DNA of 41,039 nucleotides from Bacteroidales bacterium (lineage in GTDB: Bacteria; Bacteroidota; Bacteroidia; Bacteroidales; UBA932). Where the stretch lies: the NCBI GenBank assembly GCA_017549145.1, contig JAFYVM010000043.1:1-41039 (forward strand). The letters run 5' to 3'. Positions within the stretch are counted from its first letter, which is position 1; each line of letters opens with the position of its first letter. Below the pieces are notes generated by a model. That model was not told the origin of the DNA and ran no database searches. It saw nothing but the letters and a program-made list of their open reading frames with translations. Made by a program: the position numbers and the translations under genes. Of the stretch, positions 6,933 through 15,251 are shown one piece after another.

Positions 6933-7931
6933 TCAAAGTTTCAATGCTTCGATCTCTTCAATTGACAAGTCTGTATACTTGGAAATCTTGTCGACAGGCA
7001 TCCCGTCTGCAAGCATTTCTTTGGCAACATCCTTGGCTGCTTCTGTTCTTCCTTGTAAGACTCCCAGCGCAAGACCTTTCTCAAGACCTTTCTGAAGGCC
7101 TTTTTCAAGGCCTATTCTTTCAGCCTCTTCTTTTGCTGTGTGGATTATGTTGTCGTAATCACCCATGTTATTCAATGAATTATAGTAATGTTTCAACTCA
7201 TCAGCCGTAAAATTACCAATTTCTGCCAGCAAAAACAAGCGCTGAAACAAAGGTTCGTCAAATTCAGGTGGGATTCCCTTCATGTTGTGCATATTCTTAA
7301 GCAAGTACACCCACTTTTCAAATTTAGTCTCAAGATCAGATATGCGCTTGTTGAAGCGTCCCAATTCCAAAAACACAAACCTTAAGGCATTCGTCATCGG
7401 CTCGTGCACAGTATCCTCCATTAATCTGTAGGATGACAGGTATTTATCGTCCGGCCACTCCTCTGAGTGTTTGAACTCGAAGTTCAGCAGTGCCACCACG
7501 ATGACAGGTTTAAGGTTATAGTCCCATTTGAACTTCTCATTACTCCTGCCTTCAATTCTTTTGGCCTCGTACATATCTCGTGCTTCTTTTCCTTGCGCGT
7601 TGATCGGATAGGTAGTGTAGTACAGAGCTCTTTCCCTGAAATACCTCTGATATCCTTTCTGCATCTCGATGATGAACGTCTTGCCATCGCTGCATTCGCA
7701 GGAGATGTCAAAAATGACCTTCCTATCCTCCTTGGTCAAACCCAGATGTTCGGTAGGGATGAAATCGACACTCTTTATGTCCAGGTCATCCAGCACCATG
7801 TTTAGGAACCAAATCAACACATCCTTGTTTGCCTCGCTGCAAAACATCCTTTTGAACATGAAGTCGCATAATAGGTGGGCGTACTGTTTCTCCTGGCATT
7901 CCGAGGCCTTCTCTTCATTTTTTTCTTCCAT
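6933..7931 (-). CDS. Rpn-family PD-(D/E)XK nuclease / putative transposase 2
   Basis: This 332-residue paralogue of the first Rpn protein is diverged over most of its length. Nuclease core residues are D75 in VIFDIS and E89-x-Q91 in FIIEMQKGYQ, followed by RERALYYTTYPI at about 99-110. A central segment ends LLNFEFKH. The C-terminus has a shorter GLEKGLQKGLEKGLALG run, then LADGMPVDKISKYTDLSIEEI, which closely matches the end of copy 1. ATG at 7931 begins a charged, Lys/Glu-rich leader. A weak GAACTTTG element lies about 26 bp upstream but lacks a good -33 box. The gene is flanked by arrays C and D. Activity is plausible because the catalytic residues are intact. Confidence 0.88.
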   Translation of the reverse strand: MEEKNEEKASECQEKQYAHLLCDFMFKRMFCSEANKDVLIWFLNMVLDDLDIKSVDFIPTEHLGLTKEDRKVIFDISCECSDGKTFIIEMQKGYQRYFRERALYYTTYPINAQGKEARDMYEAKRIEGRSNEKFKWDYNLKPVIVVALLNFEFKHSEEWPDDKYLSSYRLMEDTVHEPMTNALRFVFLELGRFNKRISDLETKFEKWVYLLKNMHNMKGIPPEFDEPLFQRLFLLAEIGNFTADELKHYYNSLNNMGDYDNIIHTAKEEAERIGLEKGLQKGLEKGLALGVLQGRTEAAKDVAKEMLADGMPVDKISKYTDLSIEEIEALKL

Positions 7932-8083
7932 ATCTTTTTATTTAATGTTAGCACTACAAAGTTCGGAAGAGGAAATCTATCAGATGATAAAATAAAGAAA
8001 AACAGCAATTTACGAATTTTAATATTCCGGCATTTCGCCCCGTATAGACCGCTTTTCGCCACATTTTTCTTTTTTTTGCTCTT

Positions 8084-8265
8084 TTCTCCACGGAATGGGC
8101 TGTTTGGTGGAGAAACACCCAGGATTGCCACACTTTGTCCACGAAATCGTTCATTTGGTGGACAAGTACCTTGGATTGCTACCGTTTGTCCACGGAATTG
8201 CCCTTTTGGTGGACAAACACCCAGGGTTGCCACCCTTTGTCCACAGAATTGTTCATTTGGGTGGA
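8084..8265. repeat. 51-bp palindromic repeat array D (4 hairpins)
   Basis: Units begin at 8084, 8135, 8186 and 8237, each exactly 51 bp apart. The first has altered arms (TTCTCCAC, GTGGAGAA) that still pair with each other, which is compensatory change. The last is the terminal variant ending TTTGGGTGGAT. Bases 7932-8083, upstream of this array, hold no recognisable feature. Confidence 0.9.
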
Positions 8266-8266
8266 T

Positions 8267-8373
8267 AAGCCCAAGTGGATACGCACCGCAGCTAGCAAAT
8301 ACGCTAGCCAGCTGCTCGAGCCAAGCTGCGCAAGCAAACCCCAAGGGCTTGCTCCGCCTGGCTCGTGCTGCGG
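8267..8373. repeat. module tail D
   Basis: This 107-bp tail is nearly identical to 6733-6839 (about three substitutions, one of them inside the first stem). The close match points to recent duplication or transfer of the module between the Rpn locus and the end of the pilus operon. Confidence 0.85.
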
Positions 8374-8397
8374 ACAGAGTTCCCGTTTGGGTATAAT

Positions 8398-8431
8398 AAA
8401 AGTAGCGAGCAGAGAGATGCTCGCTACTTTT
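8398..8431 (-). terminator. hairpin terminator of the pilus operon
   Basis: Perfect 14-bp arms AAAAGTAGCGAGCA and TGCTCGCTACTTTT flank the loop GAGAGA. It lies 28 bp after the last stop codon of the 12-gene minus-strand operon. The stem is the same as at 6879-6910; only the loop differs. Confidence 0.85.
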
Positions 8432-8459
8432 ATGTTAAATCAATCGTATCTGTTGGTTA

Positions 8460-11400
8460 CTACTCATAGTAACCCAGTTCGAAGTCATCAATAAAAATCT
8501 CACCGACAAAATATCCAAAATGCATTACCAGATAGTCTCCCGTACCTGTACATACGCCACTCACAGTTATTTTGGTAGGTTGACTTGGAACCTCTATCGG
8601 TCCAAAATCAACAACTCTTTTATAATTATCGCTATTATTCTGCAAATAAGCATAGATCTTATTATCTGCGTCATTACCCCTATTAGTTCCTGAGATGGTG
8701 AATGTCAGATAGTATTCTCTTCCTGTAACAAAATATCCACTACCAAAATTATAGGCCAATTGTTCAGTATGGGCTTCAGCTCCTCTAGTCCTTACTTCCA
8801 CTCTCAACCTCTGATTGTTAATTCCTACCGAAGCATTATTGGTACCCCACCAAGTAAATGGCTGGTTATTTCCAGAATTAAAATCGAACTCCAGGAACGG
8901 ACGAGATGTTCGCACGATCTGAGTTATATTGATAATCTGACCAATGAAATAGTCGGCATTGAGTGTTACTTTACAAGGTCCTGCTGTCGTTTCAGATGGC
9001 TTGACAGTAAAGTTGTAACTATTACTGTTGTCCTTAGTGACATTGTACACGTAATTTCCGTTAGAACCGTTGAGTTTATTATCTGCTGGAACCAATCGGT
9101 CAAGTGTAATATTCACCGGCATTGTAGTCTGTCCTGCCTCCCATGCGTTTGCCGGAATCTTGAAGGTTATTGTGACTGTGTTCGAACTTGTAACAGTGTA
9201 TGTGTTTGCAATAGCTTCAAACTTATGGATTGCCTTAGAAATACCGGCGTCTGCAGGCTTAAAGCCATAACTTTCAGCTGCCAGGCCGACACTATAACTT
9301 GAAGACGTTGTATTGATTGCTCTAAGCTTCAGCTTACAGTTCTTCTCAAATGGAGTGAATACATATGATGTTGCAGCACGAGTAGCAGCCAGAACAAGTG
9401 AACCATCACCTGATGCCGGCATGTCATATGGCTCAAATCCATCAAGAGTGACATTCACTGTCATACCAGGCTCATAGTAACTCATTGTGAAGTTGAAGTC
9501 AACGGTTTCACCTTCGTTAATGCGAGACACGATATCTCCGTCACGCGTGAAGCTAAGGTTTTTGAACTCGACTTCACTACGTTGAGCTCTAGCGGTTGCA
9601 TCATCATATCCTGATGTACTTACTGTGAACGATACTTCATCGGCATCACTTGTTGTTACCAGATCACCGATAGTCATATATCGTGTCAACTTAGGGAACT
9701 GAGATGGCGTGAATACTAATTCAGTAAGCTCTTCTTTTGTCTGCGGATGCACGTACTTCATTCCAGTCAGGTTAACAGTAATCTCCCTTGTGGCAAAATT
9801 CTTATCATCTTCATCCATGTTAAAGGAAATTGATAACTTTTTGCCAACACCCTGAGCGACTTTGCTAGGATTTATTGTAAGTCCCCAGAAGTCTGCATTT
9901 TCTCTTGTCGCTACCTTTGATTTTCCGGATTCAGCGTTGTACTTACCGCCATTGTCGACCACAGTAAATGAAACATTGCCGTTAACGGTAGATGTAACGA
10001 GACTGTCAATCAGAATTTTAATTGATCCTTCTGCAGGTCTTACATCAAATCTTGTAAGCCCTCTATGTGCAGTCTTAAGGCCATCCAGATGAATAGTAAG
10101 ATCTCTATTGAAATAATCTTCATCATCAGCATCCATGTAGAACCTTATGCTAACAGGTATATTTTCACCTGTCAAAACTGGATTCGGCTCAATCATAAGC
10201 ATAGTGAACGCTGGCTCGATTCTATTTGCTACATCTGATGTAACCTGATAATATGCCTCATCATAGACTCCACCTTCCGACGGATTCTCCGGATTCAATG
10301 TAAATCTGATAGGACCTGTATCATCGGTAATATCAGAAGTACCCTTTCCATCATATACATCACTGTGACTTGCTACAGTTGTCTTGAGACCATCCACGAT
10401 TACCGATCTTGTACCTTTCTGCATCTTCACGATCTTTGTTGTCTTCGGCAAATTACGCCCAATCGTATCGGTCATAGGGTTTTCACTCAGAAACATATCG
10501 AACTCAGTGTCACCATGCTTTGTACATACCATTCCCTCCAACCTGACGCGTACGGTCTTAGGAAGGTACTTCTGCTCTCTTGAATCAAGGTCAAACATGA
10601 TCTTGACAGGTTGATCGACACCATAGAACACAGGATTCGGATCGATACGAAGGTCGGTATAGCGTTTTTTATGTCCAAGAACCTCCGTTTCTTCCTGCTC
10701 TCCTGAATTTCTGAAATATGATGCCGCAATATTGAAGTACTTATTGTCCACAACAACGTATGAGGCGCTATTGACCATATTTGTCAGCCATCTCGTAATC
10801 ACGAACTTCTTATGATTTGCTTCGTCATACAAAAGGCTCTGATAGATCTCATACGTCTCGATTGTAAACAAATAGTGGAACGAAGGATCTGTCTTTCCTG
10901 GAATAATAGACTGTCCGCTAATCACAGGCACGGTGTTGCCTTCGGAAACATCCGGACTGATACTAAGTTTATCAGCCTCTACCATAAACTCCAGCGGGAA
11001 CATATCTCGTGTCAAGTCGTCCGGGATACGGAGGGCGACACCAACAAGTTTACCAATACCTGTCTCTATGACGTTATCCGGCTCTTCAAAGGTCACACCC
11101 TCACCCTGATTATTTGGGTCATAGCAGATGATATCCAGCGTATACGGCTTCATCAACGTGAAGGTAATCGTTTTCTGCAAGTTCAGGTTCTCGCCTACGT
11201 TGAGCACAATCTTCTGCACCTGCTTGATGTCGGTTGGATCGTTTACTCGGAATGTAACAGTTGCCCAACCATCAGAGCTGTCTTCGCCATAATCAATAGT
11301 GTACTTCAATCCTTTCAACACATTGCCGGTACCGTCAAGCTCACCCACGAGTGAAACCTGCCTGTTGGAAGGCTCATATTTAGTGATATCTGGGATATAC

Positions 11401-12620
11401 TTGAACTTGAATTCAATATCATGGTTAGACACCAAAGTGGTGTCAGTATAACTTACCATGATTCGGCCAGTACCGTCGGATACGTCTGTCAACTTCTGCG
11501 TTTGGGTTGATCCAGCAAGGTTATTTCCGGCAGGATTCTCCATTGCTAGTTCCCATGTTGTATATCCGGCACCTGTCACTGACCTGAGCCTGAATGTATA
11601 ATCAAAATTCCTTAATAGATTGTAATATTGATTACCATCGCTCATCTCTCTGATCAGGTCAACCTTATAATATGTTGGAGTCGTATTGTTTTCATATCCT
11701 TTACCGGTATATATACCCTTGATAATGATATGCGTAGGAGACTCTGCCCATTCTGACTCCTCAGCGTCATGGCGTACTGAGATTTTTCTCTCATACAGAT
11801 AATATGGAGTTCCTGGAGTCATGAAGTCATCTTCTGTAAGCTCAGAATCAAGTACTGCCGAAGTCAGCACATGTCCTTCGAATCCATCTGCAAGGAGACG
11901 GTCATAAGAGAACAAAAGACCCTTCTCACCAAACATCTGGAATGCTGCTTTCGACTTGTTATATGGAGCTACTGTACCGATGTCGATTGTATTGTAAACA
12001 GCATAAGAAAGAAGAAGGAAGTTATCATCGTTATCGTCGTTGTCCTCTACTGTAATCTGAGTATAATTCCTTAAAAGAGGTACATTGTAAAAAGGATTAT
12101 TCTCCTTAGGATAGAGTTCCAGATTGGAATTAAGCAGATTTCCGTCTTTGTCAGCAATAATATATGGAACCTCGATTCTATGCCAATATGCCGTTTCAAT
12201 GCTTTCACCCTTTTTAACGTAGAGCTTGGATATAACTTCGCTTTCATGGCCATATCCAACCTGATTGACAGGGCAATTGGCCACGAAGTGTATTATTCTC
12301 TTCTGGTTGGTCATAGTAAGAGTTACTTTGAAATCGGCCATGTTATTCACGCGGTTAGTGATTTCAGCCTGACGAGACTCTACATAATACCCGTTGGAAT
12401 CAAAGATTATCAGGTACAGATTGTTGATATCTGTAACAGGAGAATCTCCCATAGCCTTTGTCTGAGCCATTCCCCCAGGCAATGTCACACTGAAACTAAT
12501 CGTCGCCTCACCTGAAACATACGGAATTTCAGGCGCAGAAGAAGGGCCTTCAAGCTCCACCCTCTGGCAAGCAGTCAGAAAGCAAAGCAAAAGGAATATG
12601 TATATTGTAAACTTTCTCAT
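8460..12620 (-). CDS. giant fimbrial tip/adhesin lipoprotein with Ig-like repeats and CBM-like C-terminus
   Basis: This 1386-residue lipoprotein (lipobox FLTAC, Cys18) ends the minus-strand pilus operon. Residues about 38-380 resemble the N-terminal region of Bacteroidota fimbrial tip proteins (DUF4906-like): TKAMGDSPVTDINNLYLIIF, later HFVANCP. A candidate maturation site is T-K55|A56. Several Ig-like domains follow from about 390 to 1235, repeatedly showing IxPNPVxxGxxxPVxIxF then VxLxGM/LDGL strands (for example RIDPNPVFYG, IEPNPVLTGE, INPSKVAQG). The final ~145 residues (FLEFDFNSGNN to FIDDFELGYYE) look like a jelly-roll carbohydrate-binding module. It starts 1 bp after the preceding stop. 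A sugar-binding adhesin at the fibre tip is likely by inference; the ligand is unknown. Confidence 0.8.
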   Translation of the reverse strand: MRKFTIYIFLLLCFLTACQRVELEGPSSAPEIPYVSGEATISFSVTLPGGMAQTKAMGDSPVTDINNLYLIIFDSNGYYVESRQAEITNRVNNMADFKVTLTMTNQKRIIHFVANCPVNQVGYGHESEVISKLYVKKGESIETAYWHRIEVPYIIADKDGNLLNSNLELYPKENNPFYNVPLLRNYTQITVEDNDDNDDNFLLLSYAVYNTIDIGTVAPYNKSKAAFQMFGEKGLLFSYDRLLADGFEGHVLTSAVLDSELTEDDFMTPGTPYYLYERKISVRHDAEESEWAESPTHIIIKGIYTGKGYENNTTPTYYKVDLIREMSDGNQYYNLLRNFDYTFRLRSVTGAGYTTWELAMENPAGNNLAGSTQTQKLTDVSDGTGRIMVSYTDTTLVSNHDIEFKFKYIPDITKYEPSNRQVSLVGELDGTGNVLKGLKYTIDYGEDSSDGWATVTFRVNDPTDIKQVQKIVLNVGENLNLQKTITFTLMKPYTLDIICYDPNNQGEGVTFEEPDNVIETGIGKLVGVALRIPDDLTRDMFPLEFMVEADKLSISPDVSEGNTVPVISGQSIIPGKTDPSFHYLFTIETYEIYQSLLYDEANHKKFVITRWLTNMVNSASYVVVDNKYFNIAASYFRNSGEQEETEVLGHKKRYTDLRIDPNPVFYGVDQPVKIMFDLDSREQKYLPKTVRVRLEGMVCTKHGDTEFDMFLSENPMTDTIGRNLPKTTKIVKMQKGTRSVIVDGLKTTVASHSDVYDGKGTSDITDDTGPIRFTLNPENPSEGGVYDEAYYQVTSDVANRIEPAFTMLMIEPNPVLTGENIPVSIRFYMDADDEDYFNRDLTIHLDGLKTAHRGLTRFDVRPAEGSIKILIDSLVTSTVNGNVSFTVVDNGGKYNAESGKSKVATRENADFWGLTINPSKVAQGVGKKLSISFNMDEDDKNFATREITVNLTGMKYVHPQTKEELTELVFTPSQFPKLTRYMTIGDLVTTSDADEVSFTVSTSGYDDATARAQRSEVEFKNLSFTRDGDIVSRINEGETVDFNFTMSYYEPGMTVNVTLDGFEPYDMPASGDGSLVLAATRAATSYVFTPFEKNCKLKLRAINTTSSSYSVGLAAESYGFKPADAGISKAIHKFEAIANTYTVTSSNTVTITFKIPANAWEAGQTTMPVNITLDRLVPADNKLNGSNGNYVYNVTKDNSNSYNFTVKPSETTAGPCKVTLNADYFIGQIINITQIVRTSRPFLEFDFNSGNNQPFTWWGTNNASVGINNQRLRVEVRTRGAEAHTEQLAYNFGSGYFVTGREYYLTFTISGTNRGNDADNKIYAYLQNNSDNYKRVVDFGPIEVPSQPTKITVSGVCTGTGDYLVMHFGYFVGEIFIDDFELGYYE

Positions 12621-12621
12621 C

Positions 12622-15240
12622 TTAGTATATTAATTTGTCTCCCCATGTGAAGAGATACTCGTCTCCATCAGTATTTGGATTCTGGCCAGTATTCGGAATT
12701 GCTTCTCTTTCTGAGCCCCAATACCATTCATCATATACGCATCTTACAGAAATCCTCTCAGCAACATTATTCCATATAAGGGTATTGTTGTTTTCGTTTA
12801 AAGACAGAGTAATTCGTCTTGTTTTATCTGTGTTGCCATACGAAGCCGTTGCATAACAACTGCTGCTCGAAGAGAAAATTTCTTGTATGACATTTTCTCC
12901 CTGAAGGAAGATAATGTATTGTACCTCAGCTACAGTTGGGAGTCTCCAACGACCTGCCGGAAAACCATCCTCCTGCAATGACGCACATCTCATAGCGGCG
13001 CTTACTGCCGTACATTCCTTTCCACTGGCGTTATTGAATGATACAATCCTAAATTTCGGAGCTATAACTTGGAATGAATTTCCAAAACTCTCAGTCGGAT
13101 AGTAGTATTTTAATTTTCTATTAGTGGAGCCATTTACTGGATACAATGCCTGTGCTGTCGCCCAATGATTTGCAATATCTCCACCATCTAGATTAATATC
13201 AGATGTTCTTTGCCTTGGATCGCCAATGATATATTTATATGGTTGTGTTGTAGGTGTACCACCGGGATTACCTTGAGTGCCATTGGGAACAACAAGGCAA
13301 CCATTAGCATTTAGTGCCGGAGCTCGGAATGTATCTCCGGCATCAAATGACGTTACGTTAATGCTATACATTGAAAAATTAGTGTACTCGTTGTCACCAT
13401 CAAAATTTCTAACTCCATCTGCATAACCTAATGGATAATAATTCGTATTATTCTGTCTAAATAAATATGTGTTAGTTAGCTGAGTAGTGTTATAGTTACG
13501 TACCCCATTCACATACACCGACCTCAGTGTACTTGGATCAGGTGTAACATACATTGCAGGATTATATACAAAAGTCAAATGATATACATAGTCTTTCTCA
13601 TTATCATCTAACTGATCGTCGTTATCCATATCAAGCCAAACCTTGACATGTACATATACAGGTGAGTATATCTTCATATCTGACTGATCAGTAATTCTTT
13701 CAGGAATGGTAAAATTAAATGTTCTACCATCAACAGAAAAACAATTATTGTTTATCAAATTCGTGTTATCACCACTATTGAGAGATACTGGAGTTGCATT
13801 CAACTTACTGCAATCCAAATAATATGAATCATACCTGGTCGAAAGATTGTACTGTCTCTCTAACTCATCGAAACCACTCACCAGATTATTGTATCCATTT
13901 CCTTCAAACTCATCCTGATCAGGCCACTCGAGATTCCATGCAAGATTATGAGAAGCATCAAAGTAGAAGGTACCTGTGGATTTATTATTCATCACCACCT
14001 GCGACTCGTCGATAATCAGATACTGCCACTCATCAAGGTGGATGTCTTCCTCCTCCTTATCGAATACGGTTACGATGGATGACCAATCAAGTACCTGGTA
14101 TGAGCAGGTCTGGATCTCCACAGGAAGAGTCGCCACAGTACTACCGAGCACACCGACATTCAAAGTAAGGTCATACCAATGGTTTGGAGCAAGCTCCTTA
14201 CCGAATGAGTTGATCTGCACCTGATAATAATGTGTAACGTAGTTGTCACCTGTAGAATCCTGAGTTTTCCATGGAATACGAAGAATGAAGCATGGTGCAT
14301 TCATATCGCCGGACTCCCATTCAGACGAATATGAGTAGAATGTCATATCGCATGAATAAGTATGGATTTTAGCACCACTTGAGTTGTCAGCATATGATTC
14401 TGCAGATGATTCATATGTAAAAGAACTCACATCTATTGTGTTGAAATACTCCTCAGATATTGGGGTGTATTCACCTGCGAGATAATCAGCAGAGACACCA
14501 TTGTGAAGACTTGCAAAAGTGTGTTCTACTCCACCTGTAGGGCCTGAAGCACTGAATTCAGGAATCCAAACCTGATTTTTTACCTCTCCGTTATCCAATA
14601 ATGGGTTGCCCTCAGCATCATATATTGGAACGAGGATATAATCCGGTAGCTTGAGACGTAATGTTATCTTAGATGCTGCACGCTTGAGCTCTACCTCACC
14701 TGTAACCGAATTGGCTACATTAGATGATCTTGTAAGCGTCTTTTCACCTTGCATCACAAAAGAAGAAGGTGTCACCGGGTTGCCATTTTCATCGATAAAA
14801 TCTTCATCAAGTCGGATTTGTTTCAATGCCTGAAGCGTTGTTGGGCCTCCCTCGGCTGGAAGAGACTCTGCAGGCAGATTGGCGATTACATATACAACAC
14901 AGTTGTTCTGATTTGCCTGAGGAAATATTGCAGAAAATTCACCGTCTGTGATATATAGATGCACATCTGCCACATCCTGTATGCCCCCCTCAAAAGTAAC
15001 GCGTCTATAGAATGTGCTATTGGCTTCTGTGCCGCCCTGAGGGAAGAAGAAAAAGTCCAAGGTTTCAATCTTATTCTCAACCTCTGTTCCCTTCATGGTC
15101 GCTTTAGTCTTCATTGAAGAGTTGCTGATCTTCAATGAAATACAGTTCTCTCTTTCACCATAGCCAGGAAGATTCTCACGGGCGCATGACGAAAGGATAA
15201 CTGAAATAGTTAATATTATATATATTAGTCTCTTCATCAT
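12622..15240 (-). CDS. fimbrial tip-type lipoprotein (FimE/Mfa-like, DUF4906-like)
   Basis: This 872-residue lipoprotein has signal MMKRLIYIILTISVILSSC (Cys19). The N-terminal fimbrillin-like part has the candidate cleavage site T-K46|A47, then VENKIETLDFFFFPQGG, VVYVIANLP and MQGEKTLTRSSN; VELKRAASKITLRL is typical of Bacteroidota fimbrial tip or accessory pilins. The middle (about 370-620) is beta-rich. The C-terminal ~200 residues contain GRWRLPTVAEVQYI and ERISVRCVYDEWYW, a pattern seen in FISUMP/lectin-like C-terminal domains of such proteins. It is translated 11 bp after the preceding gene and 1 bp before the giant adhesin. It probably forms a tip complex with the last gene product. Confidence 0.8.
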   Translation of the reverse strand: MMKRLIYIILTISVILSSCARENLPGYGERENCISLKISNSSMKTKATMKGTEVENKIETLDFFFFPQGGTEANSTFYRRVTFEGGIQDVADVHLYITDGEFSAIFPQANQNNCVVYVIANLPAESLPAEGGPTTLQALKQIRLDEDFIDENGNPVTPSSFVMQGEKTLTRSSNVANSVTGEVELKRAASKITLRLKLPDYILVPIYDAEGNPLLDNGEVKNQVWIPEFSASGPTGGVEHTFASLHNGVSADYLAGEYTPISEEYFNTIDVSSFTYESSAESYADNSSGAKIHTYSCDMTFYSYSSEWESGDMNAPCFILRIPWKTQDSTGDNYVTHYYQVQINSFGKELAPNHWYDLTLNVGVLGSTVATLPVEIQTCSYQVLDWSSIVTVFDKEEEDIHLDEWQYLIIDESQVVMNNKSTGTFYFDASHNLAWNLEWPDQDEFEGNGYNNLVSGFDELERQYNLSTRYDSYYLDCSKLNATPVSLNSGDNTNLINNNCFSVDGRTFNFTIPERITDQSDMKIYSPVYVHVKVWLDMDNDDQLDDNEKDYVYHLTFVYNPAMYVTPDPSTLRSVYVNGVRNYNTTQLTNTYLFRQNNTNYYPLGYADGVRNFDGDNEYTNFSMYSINVTSFDAGDTFRAPALNANGCLVVPNGTQGNPGGTPTTQPYKYIIGDPRQRTSDINLDGGDIANHWATAQALYPVNGSTNRKLKYYYPTESFGNSFQVIAPKFRIVSFNNASGKECTAVSAAMRCASLQEDGFPAGRWRLPTVAEVQYIIFLQGENVIQEIFSSSSSCYATASYGNTDKTRRITLSLNENNNTLIWNNVAERISVRCVYDEWYWGSEREAIPNTGQNPNTDGDEYLFTWGDKLIY

Positions 15241-15251
15241 ATGTTGTCTGA

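Noticed and set aside
4742-8265. CRISPR array
   Set aside because: The period is constant at 51 bp, but the spacer-like parts are also repeated rather than unique, the arrays have only 2-4 units, and there are no cas genes.
4691-8344. ORFs across the repeat arrays encoding 17-residue repeats such as [17 protein letters not shown]
   Set aside because: The 51-bp unit is a multiple of three and has no stop in several frames on both strands, so long ORFs arise automatically. No start signal, no conserved family, and different frames are open in different arrays.
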